Source of the DNA: Paenibacillus sp. KS-LC4
Lineage (GTDB): Bacteria > Bacillota > Bacilli > Paenibacillales > Paenibacillaceae
Direction of reading: 5' to 3'
NCBI RefSeq assembly: GCF_036894955.1
Contig: NZ_CP145905.1
Coordinates: 1,309,501 to 1,373,500, forward strand
Length of the DNA stretch: 64,000 nucleotides
Shown here: positions 8,072 to 16,292 of the stretch, piece after piece
Layout of the letters: the number at the start of each line of letters is the position of its first letter
Position numbering within the stretch: the stretch's first letter is position 1
Position numbers and translations under genes: made by a program
Notes under the pieces: generated by a model
Databases searched by the model: none
The model's input: the letters and a program-made list of their open reading frames with translations, nothing else
What the model was told of the DNA's origin: nothing

Positions 8072-9484
8072 TTATTTCGGAAAGAGCTGCTCCTGAGCCG
8101 ATTCTGCCATGTAGGTGATCGGAGCTTGCAGTGTTTCCAGTCCGCTCATGTAGGGACGCAGCGCTGCTGGAATATAAATCGACCCGTCCTCCAGCTGATG
8201 ATTTTCCAGCAGCGGGATGAGAATGCGCGGCGTTGCAACCGCCGTATTGTTAAGCGTGTGGCAGTAGCGAAGCTTGCCCTCCGCATCGCGATAGCGAATA
8301 TTCGACCGCCGCGCCTGAAAATCATGTACATTCGACGACGAATGCGTCTCGCCATAAGCTTGCCTGCTTGGCATCCACGTCTCAATGTCGAACTGCTTTA
8401 CATTTTTTTGCGACATATCCCCGGTACATACCGCAACAACCCGATAGGGCAGCTCCAGCAATTGCAGCAGTTGCTCCGCATTCGCTGTTATTTCGTGGAG
8501 CAGCGCCTCCGAAAGGTCAGGATCGGCTTCGCAAAGCACGACCTGCTCCACCTTCGCAAACTGATGCACGCGGTAGAGGCCGCGCACATCCCGTCCAGCC
8601 GAGCCGACCTCGCTGCGGAAGCAGGCGGTTGCTGCGGTAAGCCGAATCGGCTCGGCAGCATCGACGATTTCATTATCGTAATAGGCGACTAGCGGCACTT
8701 CCGACGTCCCGATCAGCCAGCGATTTTCGCCGTCAATGCGGTAAGCCGAATCTGTGCCCGACGGGAAATAGCCCGTATTGTACATCGCTTCCTCTCTCAC
8801 CATCAGAGGCACATCAAGCAGCGTAAAACCGCGCTCCAGCAAATAGTCGAGCGCAAGCTGCTGTACGGCGCGGTGCAGCAGGGCGCCTGCGCCTTTCAAA
8901 TAGTAGCTGCGCGAGCCTGCTGTGCGAACACCTCGACTAATATCAATCATGCCATGCAGCTCGCCAAGCTCCACATGATCCCGCAGCGCAAAGGAGGGAG
9001 CCGGGATGCTGCCCATTCGGCGAATTTCCACATTGTCCGCATCCGACTTGCCAATGGGTGTATCGGGCGACGGCGGATTTGGCACCTCCAGCATGAGCTG
9101 GCGGAATCGCTGCTCGGCTTCAAGCAGCTGCTCCTCACAAGGCTTTAGCTGCTCATTAATTTTCGCTACCGTTTGCTTCAATTGCTCGGCCTGCTCGGTT
9201 GCTTTGTCCTTCTCGGTTGCTTTGTTCTGCTCCGTTGCTTCGCCCTGCTCACCCCCTTGCGCCGCCCGTGGCTTTTCCCGCCTCGCCTTTACGCTCTGCA
9301 TCAGCTTCGCAATGCGCTGCGAATGCGTATTGCGCTCCTGCCTGAGCTGGTCCGCCTGCTGCTGCAGCTCGCGTCTGCGAGTATCTGCCTCAAGCAGCTG
9401 CTGAACGTCAAAATTCAGCCCCTTACGCTCCGCCGCCTGCTGCACCAGCTCCTTGTTTTCGCGAATCCATTTCATGTCCAGCAT
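8072..9484 (-). CDS. serS: Seryl-tRNA synthetase
   Basis: A 470-residue class II synthetase that charges tRNA-Ser with serine. I start at the ATG ending at 9484, preceded by AAGGAGCG. The N-terminal ~120 residues form the long antiparallel coiled-coil arm that contacts the tRNA-Ser long variable arm. The catalytic part follows, with class II motif 2 (TACFRSEVGSAGRDVRGLYR), the conserved TGDMSQKN serine-binding stretch, and motif 3 near the C-terminus (NNTAVATPRILIPLLE). About 30 extra residues sit at the tip of the arm, including three 6-residue repeats ATEQNK, ATEKDK, ATEQAE. Expression is controlled by the T-box leader upstream. Confidence 0.95.
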   Translation of the reverse strand: MLDMKWIRENKELVQQAAERKGLNFDVQQLLEADTRRRELQQQADQLRQERNTHSQRIAKLMQSVKARREKPRAAQGGEQGEATEQNKATEKDKATEQAEQLKQTVAKINEQLKPCEEQLLEAEQRFRQLMLEVPNPPSPDTPIGKSDADNVEIRRMGSIPAPSFALRDHVELGELHGMIDISRGVRTAGSRSYYLKGAGALLHRAVQQLALDYLLERGFTLLDVPLMVREEAMYNTGYFPSGTDSAYRIDGENRWLIGTSEVPLVAYYDNEIVDAAEPIRLTAATACFRSEVGSAGRDVRGLYRVHQFAKVEQVVLCEADPDLSEALLHEITANAEQLLQLLELPYRVVAVCTGDMSQKNVKQFDIETWMPSRQAYGETHSSSNVHDFQARRSNIRYRDAEGKLRYCHTLNNTAVATPRILIPLLENHQLEDGSIYIPAALRPYMSGLETLQAPITYMAESAQEQLFPK

Positions 9485-9516
9485 GTTACCGCGCTCCTTC
9501 ACCGTTTAAATAAAAA

Positions 9517-9725
9517 CGCAAAAAACGCTCCTCATCCTTTTGGGACGAGGAGCGTTAAACTCGCGGTGCCACCCAACTTGACCGGACGGCAATGCCGAAC
9601 GATCCGCTTTGGTTCCGCGATAACGGGCGGGCCCGGTAAACTTAGGAGAAGTGCTATGCATCTCTCTTGACGAGAACGCCTCGGAGTTGGATTCTCGTCA
9701 TCAGCAAGTCGTAGTAATGAAATTA
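9517..9725 (-). promoter_or_regulatory. T-box riboswitch leader of serS
   Basis: On the minus strand the leader contains a specifier-arm hairpin (TGACGAGAA..TTCTCGTCA, 9674-9706) and an AGAGAGA element. The T-box sequence GGTGGCACCGCGAG follows at 9560-9573, then a terminator AACGCTCCTC..GAGGAGCGTT with a T run (9517-9556). Uncharged tRNA-Ser should pair with the T-box bulge and prevent terminator formation. The specifier codon could not be fixed with certainty by eye; UCC codons occur in the hairpin loop. The leader is short compared with typical Bacillus T-boxes. Confidence 0.9.
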
Positions 9726-9731
9726 AAATGT

Positions 9732-9760
9732 ATTATAACGTGCGCTGCTGATGAAAGCAA
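9732..9760 (-). promoter_or_regulatory. serS promoter
   Basis: Reading the minus strand: TTGCTT (9760-9755), 17-nt spacer, TATAAT (9737-9732). It lies just upstream of the T-box leader. The insertion sequence's target duplication starts at 9761, directly against the -35 box. Confidence 0.7.
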
Positions 9761-9777
9761 GCTTGAATTGTTTTACA
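9761..9777. repeat. Left target-site duplication of the insertion sequence
   Basis: GCTTGAATTGTTTTACA, identical to 11243-11259. It marks the insertion site of the element between them. Confidence 0.9.
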
Positions 9778-11242
9778 TGTTGTTCTTCTGTGATAATGTC
9801 ACCCCATAACTGTTCTGAGATAATGTCACTATGGGACAGGAGACAATTACATTGACGAGAAAAGAACTGAAGAAGATCCATGTGGTGCAGAAAATAGGGG
9901 ATGGACATCTGACAAACAGCGAGGGGGCTTTGACGCTAGGAATTTCCGTTAGACAAATCATTCGACTGAAGAACAAATATAAAGCAGAAGGAGAATCAGG
10001 CATTGCCCATAAAAATCGGGGAAGGAAGCCGATACACGCATTAAAGGAAGACATAAAAGAACGAGCAGCCGAGTTATACACAGCAAAATATCAGGGCAGC
10101 AACAGTTGCCACTTTGCCGAGTTGCTCCAAGAGCATGAGAACATGGAACTGAGCCGTTCCAGTGTGAGACGTATTCTGCTCGCTAAAGGACTCAAACAAG
10201 CCAAGCAAAGACGCCAGACGAAGACTCACCAGCCTCGTCAGCGTAGAGCCCAAGCGGGCATGCTCTGGCAGATCGACGCGACCTCTTATGCATGGTTGGA
10301 GGAGCACACTCCCGCCTTTTCCTTGCATGCGGCTATTGATGATGCTACGGGCACTGTCGTTGGCGCTGTATTTCGCCCCAACGAATGTCGGGAGGGTTAC
10401 TCGATTGTGATGCAACAGGGTATCCAGAAATATGGCATCCCGCTTAGCCTTTACAGCGACAGACACACGATCTTCCGCTCGCCCCATGAGAAGCTTACCG
10501 TCGAACAGGAACTTGCTGGCGAAACAAAGCCTCTCTCTCACTTTGGAAAGGCGATGGCTGAGCTACATATTGAACATATAAAAGCAACCACGCCACAAGC
10601 GAAAGGCCGTGTTGAACGCCTCTGGCTGACCTTACAGGATCGTCTGGTCATTGAGCTACGGCTGCTTGGCATCACCTCAATGGAAGAAGCAAACGTAGCG
10701 CTCCCACGGCTCATCGCGAAGCATAACAAGCAATTTGCCGTTGCTCCGCGTTCCAGCGAATCCGCCTACATGAAGCTCCGCGATAACGTTCAACTTGATC
10801 ATATCTTTACGATCCGCGAGCTTCGAACGTTGGGGTCAGGCCATACCCTTTCTTATGCGGGTACGGTCTACACTTTCGCGGAACCCTCACCTCAGCGTTT
10901 TGACGCGAAATCAGTCGTTGAAGTGCGCCAGACGCTTTCAGGAGACGTGTTCATTTGGCATCGTGGACAAGCTTTGCAGCTCAAGAAAACAGAACGGCCT
11001 AAGCCCGAGCAAAAGAAAAAGGCGAGTTCTGCGCAGCCACGCAAACCCGCCAACGATCATCCGTGGAAAACCACGCATGACAACAACATCACTAAGCGTA
11101 ACACAAAACCAAGTACGTTCCAAGACAAGATAAATTCGCAGCACAACGATTATTTAGAGGCCTCCTGGTAAGGGCGGCCTCCACGCTTACAAGTGACATT
11201 TTCATAGCACAGTTAAGGTGACATTTTCACAGACGATTGACA
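9778..11242 (+). mobile_element. IS1202-like (ISNCY) insertion sequence, 1465 bp
   Basis: The ends are 26-bp imperfect inverted repeats: left TGTTGTTCTTCTGTGATAAT.. and right (reversed) TGTCAATCGTCTGTGAAAAT.., both continuing GTCACC. Each end also carries a second, inner copy of the same TGA.AATGTCAC box (left 9814-9829; right 11193-11207), probably transposase binding sites. It is flanked by a perfect 17-bp duplication. One intact transposase gene lies inside. Long target duplications are typical of the IS1202 group (family knowledge). The copy appears complete. Confidence 0.9.
9831..11171 (+). CDS. IS1202/ISNCY-type DDE transposase
   Basis: A 446-residue protein. The N-terminal helix-turn-helix includes LTNSEGALTLGISVRQIIRL. 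An integrase-core region follows with candidate catalytic residues D in MLWQIDATSYAW, D in LYSDRHTIF, and E in QAKGRVERLW. The C-terminus is basic. It catalyses movement of the surrounding element. ATG 9831 is the longest start; a TTG at 9852 with AGGAG 10 nt upstream is an alternative and may be the true start. No frameshift is seen, so the element could be active. Confidence 0.93.
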   Translation: MGQETITLTRKELKKIHVVQKIGDGHLTNSEGALTLGISVRQIIRLKNKYKAEGESGIAHKNRGRKPIHALKEDIKERAAELYTAKYQGSNSCHFAELLQEHENMELSRSSVRRILLAKGLKQAKQRRQTKTHQPRQRRAQAGMLWQIDATSYAWLEEHTPAFSLHAAIDDATGTVVGAVFRPNECREGYSIVMQQGIQKYGIPLSLYSDRHTIFRSPHEKLTVEQELAGETKPLSHFGKAMAELHIEHIKATTPQAKGRVERLWLTLQDRLVIELRLLGITSMEEANVALPRLIAKHNKQFAVAPRSSESAYMKLRDNVQLDHIFTIRELRTLGSGHTLSYAGTVYTFAEPSPQRFDAKSVVEVRQTLSGDVFIWHRGQALQLKKTERPKPEQKKKASSAQPRKPANDHPWKTTHDNNITKRNTKPSTFQDKINSQHNDYLEASW

Positions 11243-11259
11243 GCTTGAATTGTTTTACA
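11243..11259. repeat. Right target-site duplication of the insertion sequence
   Basis: Second copy of the 17-bp sequence at 9761-9777. It ends 5 bp from the opuAC stop codon. Confidence 0.9.
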
Positions 11260-11264
11260 AGGAA

Positions 11265-12119
11265 TTATTTCAGCCAAGCATCAACCAACTCGGCGTTGTC
11301 TTCAACCCAAGCCTTCGCCGCTGCTTCTGGCGTTTCTCCGCCTTGAATGGCAACCATGACCTTCGCCATATCATCCGGCGTCCAGTTGAACTTGTCGAGG
11401 AACGCGTAAGCCTCCGCTTTGTCCTCCTTCAGCCCCTTGCGTACAAGCGTATGAATTTGTTCGGCGCCGCCGTAGACATTTTTCGGATCATCCAAATATT
11501 TCAGGTCCATCTTGGCGAACATCCAGTGTGGTGTCCAGCCTGTTACCACGATTGGCTCTTTATTGTCATAAGCCTTCTGAAGCTCCTGCGACATCGCAGC
11601 AGACGAGCTTTCAAGCAGCGTCCATTTGTCGCGCAGGCCGTATTCATCAAGTGCCTTTTCCGACGCCATCATAAGTCCGGCACCTGGCTCAATGCCGATA
11701 ATTTTATAATCCAGCGCGGGGCCCGTCGTATCATTCAAGTCCTCAATGCTGTTAATATCCATATAAGCGGGAACGACAAGTCCGGTTTTGGTGCCTTCGA
11801 GGTTAGCGCCTAAATCCTCATATTGCCCCTGATATTTATCCGCATAAGAGGCGTGCGTGCTTGGAAGCCAAGCAGCAACGATGCCGTCGGCGCTTCCATC
11901 GGAGATGCCCGCCCACATTGGCCCGGCATCGACTTGGAGCATTTCAACCTTGTAGCCAAGCTTTTGCTCCAATACTTCTTTCACGACATAGGTACTGGCA
12001 ATTTCGGAATCCCAAGCGACATAAGCAAGGGTAATGTCCTTGCTTCCGCCGGCGGAGGAACAGCCGGCGACCAATACAGCGAGCATAACGGCAGCAACTA
12101 GCATTTTCATCTTTTTCAA
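11265..12119 (-). CDS. opuAC: Glycine betaine-binding lipoprotein of the OpuA ABC transporter
   Basis: A 284-residue substrate-binding lipoprotein. I use the TTG ending at 12119, with AGAAGGAGTG 8 nt upstream; a GTG at 12128 overlaps that site. It has a signal peptide with lipobox LVAGC. The mature part has the OpuAC fold with aromatic-rich ligand segments (VAWDSEIAST, MWAGISDGSADG, TGWTPHWMFAK) that form the betaine cage in this family. It captures glycine betaine/proline betaine outside the membrane and passes it to OpuAB. Last gene of a three-gene operon. An insertion sequence sits 5 bp after its stop and no terminator remains between. Confidence 0.95.
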   Translation of the reverse strand: MKKMKMLVAAVMLAVLVAGCSSAGGSKDITLAYVAWDSEIASTYVVKEVLEQKLGYKVEMLQVDAGPMWAGISDGSADGIVAAWLPSTHASYADKYQGQYEDLGANLEGTKTGLVVPAYMDINSIEDLNDTTGPALDYKIIGIEPGAGLMMASEKALDEYGLRDKWTLLESSSAAMSQELQKAYDNKEPIVVTGWTPHWMFAKMDLKYLDDPKNVYGGAEQIHTLVRKGLKEDKAEAYAFLDKFNWTPDDMAKVMVAIQGGETPEAAAKAWVEDNAELVDAWLK

Positions 12120-12197
12120 TAGTAACACTCCTTCTAAAAATAGTTCGATTGCTATATCAGCTACTCCGTCGTGATGGCGGAGAGCACCTATAGTGAT

Positions 12198-13034
12198 TTA
12201 CGCCTTTTTCGTGCGGCGAATCGCATTTTGCGTCAAGCGGTCGAGAATAATCGCGAGTATAACGATGGCGATCCCCGCCTCAAAGCCAACGCCTGTGTTG
12301 CCCTGCGTCACCGCACGGTATACGTACGAGCCAACGCCCTGAGCGCCAATCATGGATGCGATAACGACCATTGAAAGCGACAGCATGATCGTCTGGTTGA
12401 TGCCCGCCATAATGCTTGGCAGCGCAATCGGCAATTGCAGCTTGATCAGCTTCTGCGACGGTGTAGAGCCGAAGGCATCCGCCGCTTCCGTCAGCTCCTC
12501 TGGCACTTGGCGAATGCCAAGATTGGTCATCCGAATCGTCGGCGGAATCGCAAAAATAATCGAAGCGATGACGCCGGGTACGACGCCAAGCGAGAAGAAG
12601 GAGACGGCAGGCAGCAAGTATACGAAGGCCGGCATCGTCTGCATGAAGTCGAGAATCGGAGTAACGATATTTTGGATGCTATTTTTACGTGCACACAAAA
12701 TGCCAACTGGAACACCGACTACTACGGAAATGAGGGCGGAGGTCAGCACGAGCGACAGCGTCTGCATCGTCTGGCTCCAATAGCCGAGATTATCAATAAT
12801 GAGCAGGCCGACAAACGTAAACAGCGCCATGCGCCATTTGCCGAGAAACCAAGCTGCTGCGGTAAAGAGAATAATGAGTACGATCGCAGGGAGAAAGTCG
12901 AGTGCGGTATTTAATCCGCCAACCGTTTCGCCAATAACCACTTTAATAAGCTTGAAAAGCGGGCTGAGATGAGTTTCAAGCCATGCCTCCAGTGCCCCGA
13001 TCCAATCCGCTAAAGGAATTTTCGGTATATTCAT
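12198..13034 (-). CDS. opuAB: Glycine betaine ABC transporter permease
   Basis: A 278-residue membrane protein with about six to seven helices and the binding-protein-dependent transport signature (EAADAFGSTPSQKLIKLQLP). It forms the channel of the OpuA importer. Its start overlaps the opuAA stop by 4 bp, so the two are translationally coupled. Confidence 0.95.
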   Translation of the reverse strand: MNIPKIPLADWIGALEAWLETHLSPLFKLIKVVIGETVGGLNTALDFLPAIVLIILFTAAAWFLGKWRMALFTFVGLLIIDNLGYWSQTMQTLSLVLTSALISVVVGVPVGILCARKNSIQNIVTPILDFMQTMPAFVYLLPAVSFFSLGVVPGVIASIIFAIPPTIRMTNLGIRQVPEELTEAADAFGSTPSQKLIKLQLPIALPSIMAGINQTIMLSLSMVVIASMIGAQGVGSYVYRAVTQGNTGVGFEAGIAIVILAIILDRLTQNAIRRTKKA

Positions 13035-14230
13035 GCTTTAACACCTGCCTCTATTTCGGTATTGCCTGCGAGTGCGGCAAGCACTGCGCCTTTAATCACG
13101 ATGCCCTTCAAGCGACCATTTTCACCGATGACGGCAACGGGCAAGCGCACACTGCCCATTAACTCAAACAGCTCATTGAGCAGCGTATCGGGCGTTACGG
13201 TTGGAACATCACGCTGGGTTAGCGATTCGAGCGTCAGCCCTTCCTTCAGCGCTTTCGCCGCATCATCCGCCGTGATGACACCAAGCAGTCGCATCTCCTT
13301 GTCGACCATATACAAGCTGGAGATGCTTCTCGCACGCATGAGCTGGAGCGCAACGCGCGGTCCCTTCTCATTCGTAATCGTCTCAGCCTTCGCCATGACA
13401 TGGGAGGCGGTGAGCACCTTGGACAAATCGACGTCCTCGACGAAGCGCTCCACATATTTATTGGCAGGCTGCATTAAAATTTCTTCCGGCGACCCTATTT
13501 GCACAATGCTGCCATCCTTCATTAAGGCGATCTGGTCTCCGATGCGCAGCGCCTCATTCAAATCATGGGTGATGAAAATAATCGTTTTTTTCATCTTGGA
13601 CTGGAGCTCCAGCAGCTCATCCTGCATATCCTTGCGGATCAGCGGATCAAGCGCACTGAACGCTTCATCCATCAGCAATACCTCGGGATCACTGGCAAGC
13701 CCTCTTGCAAGACCTACGCGCTGCTGCATCCCGCCGCTAAGCTGTTCGGGATAACTGTCGCCGTAGCCCTTCAAGCCGACAAGCTCTAACGATTGAAGCG
13801 CCATCTCCCGGCGCTTTGACTTCGCGATGCCCTGAACCTCAAGGCCGTATTCAATATTTTGCAATACGGTCCGATGCGGGAACAGCGCAAACTTCTGAAA
13901 CACCATCCCGACATGCTTGCGACGAAACTGGCGAAGCTGCTCCGCCGTCATCTTGAGCACATCCTTGCCATTAAAAAGCACTTGTCCGCCCGTCGGCTCA
14001 ATTAAACGATTCAATAAGCGAACGAGCGTCGATTTACCGCTTCCCGATAGGCCCATGATGACAAAAATTTGTCCGGCCTCTATCGAAAATTCGGCTTGAT
14101 TCACACCGACAGTCAGCTTTGCTTCTTTTAAAATTTTTTCCTTTGACCAGCCCTTATCCAGCAGCGGTATTGCTTTTTTTGGGTCCGCACCGAATATTTT
14201 GGTCAGCTTCCTAGCCTCTATAATAGCCAT
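13031..14230 (-). CDS. opuAA: Glycine betaine ABC transporter ATP-binding protein with CBS pair
   Basis: A 399-residue ATPase. It has Walker A GLSGSGKST near residue 60, the signature LSGGMQQR, Walker B VLLMDEAFSALDP and the H-loop FITHDL. The C-terminal ~110 residues form a tandem CBS module (GVITADDAAKAL, PVAVIGENGRLKGIVIKG). In OpuA systems this module senses ionic strength or cyclic-di-AMP and gates transport. GGAGGGGG precedes ATG 14230. First gene of opuA; divergent from gbsR. Confidence 0.95.
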   Translation of the reverse strand: MAIIEARKLTKIFGADPKKAIPLLDKGWSKEKILKEAKLTVGVNQAEFSIEAGQIFVIMGLSGSGKSTLVRLLNRLIEPTGGQVLFNGKDVLKMTAEQLRQFRRKHVGMVFQKFALFPHRTVLQNIEYGLEVQGIAKSKRREMALQSLELVGLKGYGDSYPEQLSGGMQQRVGLARGLASDPEVLLMDEAFSALDPLIRKDMQDELLELQSKMKKTIIFITHDLNEALRIGDQIALMKDGSIVQIGSPEEILMQPANKYVERFVEDVDLSKVLTASHVMAKAETITNEKGPRVALQLMRARSISSLYMVDKEMRLLGVITADDAAKALKEGLTLESLTQRDVPTVTPDTLLNELFELMGSVRLPVAVIGENGRLKGIVIKGAVLAALAGNTEIEAGVKA

Positions 14231-14367
14231 GATGTACCCCCTCCACGATCCTTGGCACAGGAAGCGAGGTGGACGTTTTGCCTAACGCTTATTCACCAAG
14301 CTTCGAGTGTTCGTCTGCTAACAAGTGTAGTTGGATAACAATGTAAAGGTCAAAAGGCGTGAGCCTC

Positions 14368-14397
14368 TGTATACTTTGTGCAGTTATAACTTTACAA
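14368..14397 (-). promoter_or_regulatory. Candidate opuA promoter
   Basis: On the minus strand TTGTAA (14397-14392), 18-nt spacer, TATACA (14373-14368). A second candidate nearer the gene reads TTGACC-N18-TACACT. Two promoters would fit the osmotic and basal expression known for opuA in Bacillus. Confidence 0.45.
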
Positions 14398-14450
14398 ACT
14401 TTTCGTACAGAATACTCCTGATAGCTCCCTTTTTCATATCAACATGATTC

Positions 14451-14480
14451 TTTACATATCCCTAGCCGTTTGATTACAAT
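14451..14480 (+). promoter_or_regulatory. Candidate gbsR promoter
   Basis: TTTACA (14451-14456), 18-nt spacer, TACAAT (14475-14480), about 47 bp before the gene start. The 297-bp divergent gap 14231-14527 therefore holds promoters for both directions. Confidence 0.5.
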
Positions 14481-14527
14481 ACATGTTGTAGGATGAATGG
14501 GGTACGCCACTCCTCAGGAGGAACGAC

Positions 14528-15085
14528 ATGGATGAACTTGCAGCATTATCAGAAGAGCAGCGGGAGCAGCTGCTGAAGACGCGGCGGCGCGTCATTGAAT
14601 CAATCGGCAAAAACATGGATCTATACGGCATTACGCTGTCCATCGGGCATTTATATGGCAATATGTATTTCAACCGCGAGCCTGTAACGCTGGACGAAAT
14701 GAGTGCTACGATGGGAATGAGCAAAACGTCAATGAGCACCGGAATGCGGACATTATACGATCTGAAAATGATCAATAAAGTATGGGGCAAAGGCTCACGC
14801 AAGGATTTGTATGAGGTGGTGCCGGATTGGCACGAGAACTTCACGGATTTTTTCTCTATTAAATGGAGGAAGGCTGCTGAGCAAAATGTGCTTGCCTTAT
14901 CCCGTTCTCTTAAGGAAATTGAACAGCTGGAGGAAAATCCAGAGCAATCCGAAGCCTTTCTTGATGTGCTCGCAAGCGACAGACAGAAGCTTAAGGAAGC
15001 GCTCGCTTATTATAGGTGGCTGGGACGGCTCATTGATGCTTTTGAATCAGGAGAAATTTATAAGTTGATTCCGAAGGAAGAGTAG
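14528..15085 (+). CDS. gbsR: GbsR/OpcR-family MarR-type regulator
   Basis: A 185-residue winged helix-turn-helix protein. The helix-turn-helix includes VTLDEMSATMGMSKTSMSTG, followed by the wing (VWGKGSRKDLYEV) and a C-terminal helical effector part. GbsR and OpcR in Bacillus repress betaine synthesis and uptake genes in response to choline. Placement divergent from opuA strongly suggests it controls that operon. CAGGAGGAACGAC precedes ATG 14528. Confidence 0.9.
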   Translation: MDELAALSEEQREQLLKTRRRVIESIGKNMDLYGITLSIGHLYGNMYFNREPVTLDEMSATMGMSKTSMSTGMRTLYDLKMINKVWGKGSRKDLYEVVPDWHENFTDFFSIKWRKAAEQNVLALSRSLKEIEQLEENPEQSEAFLDVLASDRQKLKEALAYYRWLGRLIDAFESGEIYKLIPKEE

Positions 15086-15137
15086 ACAGCAGAATATTGC
15101 ACAGCACAATTAAGGGAAAAACATGCGTTTCGTGCAA

Positions 15138-15164
15138 GGCCGGTTGAATGCAACCGGTCTTTTC
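15138..15164 (+). terminator. Terminator of gbsR
   Basis: GGCCGGTTG / CAACCGGTC stem with AATG loop and TTTT tail. Confidence 0.85.
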
Positions 15165-15262
15165 TGCGTCTCCATGCAGGGCATAGTGTAAAGACAAGCA
15201 CCTAAAACCGATATAGTTACTAGACGTTCTTATCTACTATAATTTGGAATGGGGGATTTGCA

Positions 15263-16291
15263 GTGCTTCATGCGCTTCTCGTTCATGACCGCGTAATCGA
15301 AAGAGCGATTATTACAACTAGTTTTACGGAACAACATATACAAATTTCGACCCAAGGCAGGCTGGAGGATGCCTTGCTCTGGTTCAAGCAAGGCGGCGAG
15401 GCGGATATATGTCTGATTGACGCTTCATTGACAGAGGATGCTGAAGCTGCGTGCCGCACGATTCATGAGGCAAGCGGCAGCAAGGAGCTATACATCATTA
15501 TGCTGCTGGATATAAAAGACAGACAACAACTGGAGCGGCTCTACACAGCTGGGATGAATGATTATTTATTGCGGCCCTTCGCCGCTGTAGAGCTTACGCG
15601 AAAGCTCTGCATGCTCCTGCAACTGAGAAAATCAGAGGCAGGGCTTGTGGAGACGGAGCTGGCGATGCTGCGTGCGAAGATTAAGCCGCATTTTTTATTT
15701 AATGCAATCGGAACTATTATTTTCATCAGCAAGCGGAATGCGGAGGAAGCGAGGGGACTGCTTCGCAGCTTAAGTGAATTTTTGCGGAGCAGCTTTGATT
15801 TTGAGAATAAGGCGGAGGCTGTGTCCTTTAAGGTTGAGCTTGCCCTCGTTAAAGCCTATCTGGACTTGGAGAAGGCGAGATTTGGCAGTCGCCTGCAAGT
15901 GAATTACGAGCTCAGAGCGACGCAGTTTCAGCTGCCGCCCTTTATCATTCAGACGCTGGTGGAAAATGCGATTCGCCATGGTATTACAGCCAAGCTCATT
16001 GGCGGCAGAGTTGACATTATTACGCTCAACGTTCATGGAGGCATTCGCGTCATTATTAAGGACGATGGAGTCGGTATTCCCGAGGAGCAGCTAGAAAGCT
16101 TTATGCGCAAAAGAAAGCAGCCGCCAGGCAGGCGTTTGCCGAGCGATCAGCAGCTGCGTCAGGGAATAGGGCTTGCGAATACTAATGAGCGTCTGCTCCG
16201 TCATTTTGGATCGGGACTGCACATTAGACGCCGCGAAAGCGGAGGCACGACCGTTACCTTTTTGATACCAGCACAACAGGGAGGGCAGTAA
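15263..16291 (+). CDS. LytS/YehU-type histidine kinase with degenerate receiver-like N-domain
   Basis: A 342-residue cytoplasmic kinase with no membrane helix. Residues 1-120 look like a CheY-type receiver: ICLIDASL keeps an Asp, but the acidic pair near the start is replaced by VHDR and the usual Lys before Pro is Arg in LLRPF. Residues ~135-215 hold the His_kinase domain with the phospho-accepting His in KIKPHFLFNAIGT. The ATPase part follows (IIQTLVENAIRHGI, DDGVGIPEEQ, GIGLANTNERL). It starts at GTG after GGGGGATTT. One base separates it from its response regulator. The degenerate receiver probably senses by protein contact; this is inference. Confidence 0.9.
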   Translation: MLHALLVHDRVIERAIITTSFTEQHIQISTQGRLEDALLWFKQGGEADICLIDASLTEDAEAACRTIHEASGSKELYIIMLLDIKDRQQLERLYTAGMNDYLLRPFAAVELTRKLCMLLQLRKSEAGLVETELAMLRAKIKPHFLFNAIGTIIFISKRNAEEARGLLRSLSEFLRSSFDFENKAEAVSFKVELALVKAYLDLEKARFGSRLQVNYELRATQFQLPPFIIQTLVENAIRHGITAKLIGGRVDIITLNVHGGIRVIIKDDGVGIPEEQLESFMRKRKQPPGRRLPSDQQLRQGIGLANTNERLLRHFGSGLHIRRRESGGTTVTFLIPAQQGGQ

Positions 16292-16292
16292 A

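Noticed and set aside
9778..11242. Composite transposon or cargo gene inside the insertion sequence
   Set aside because: Only one transposase gene fits between the ends.
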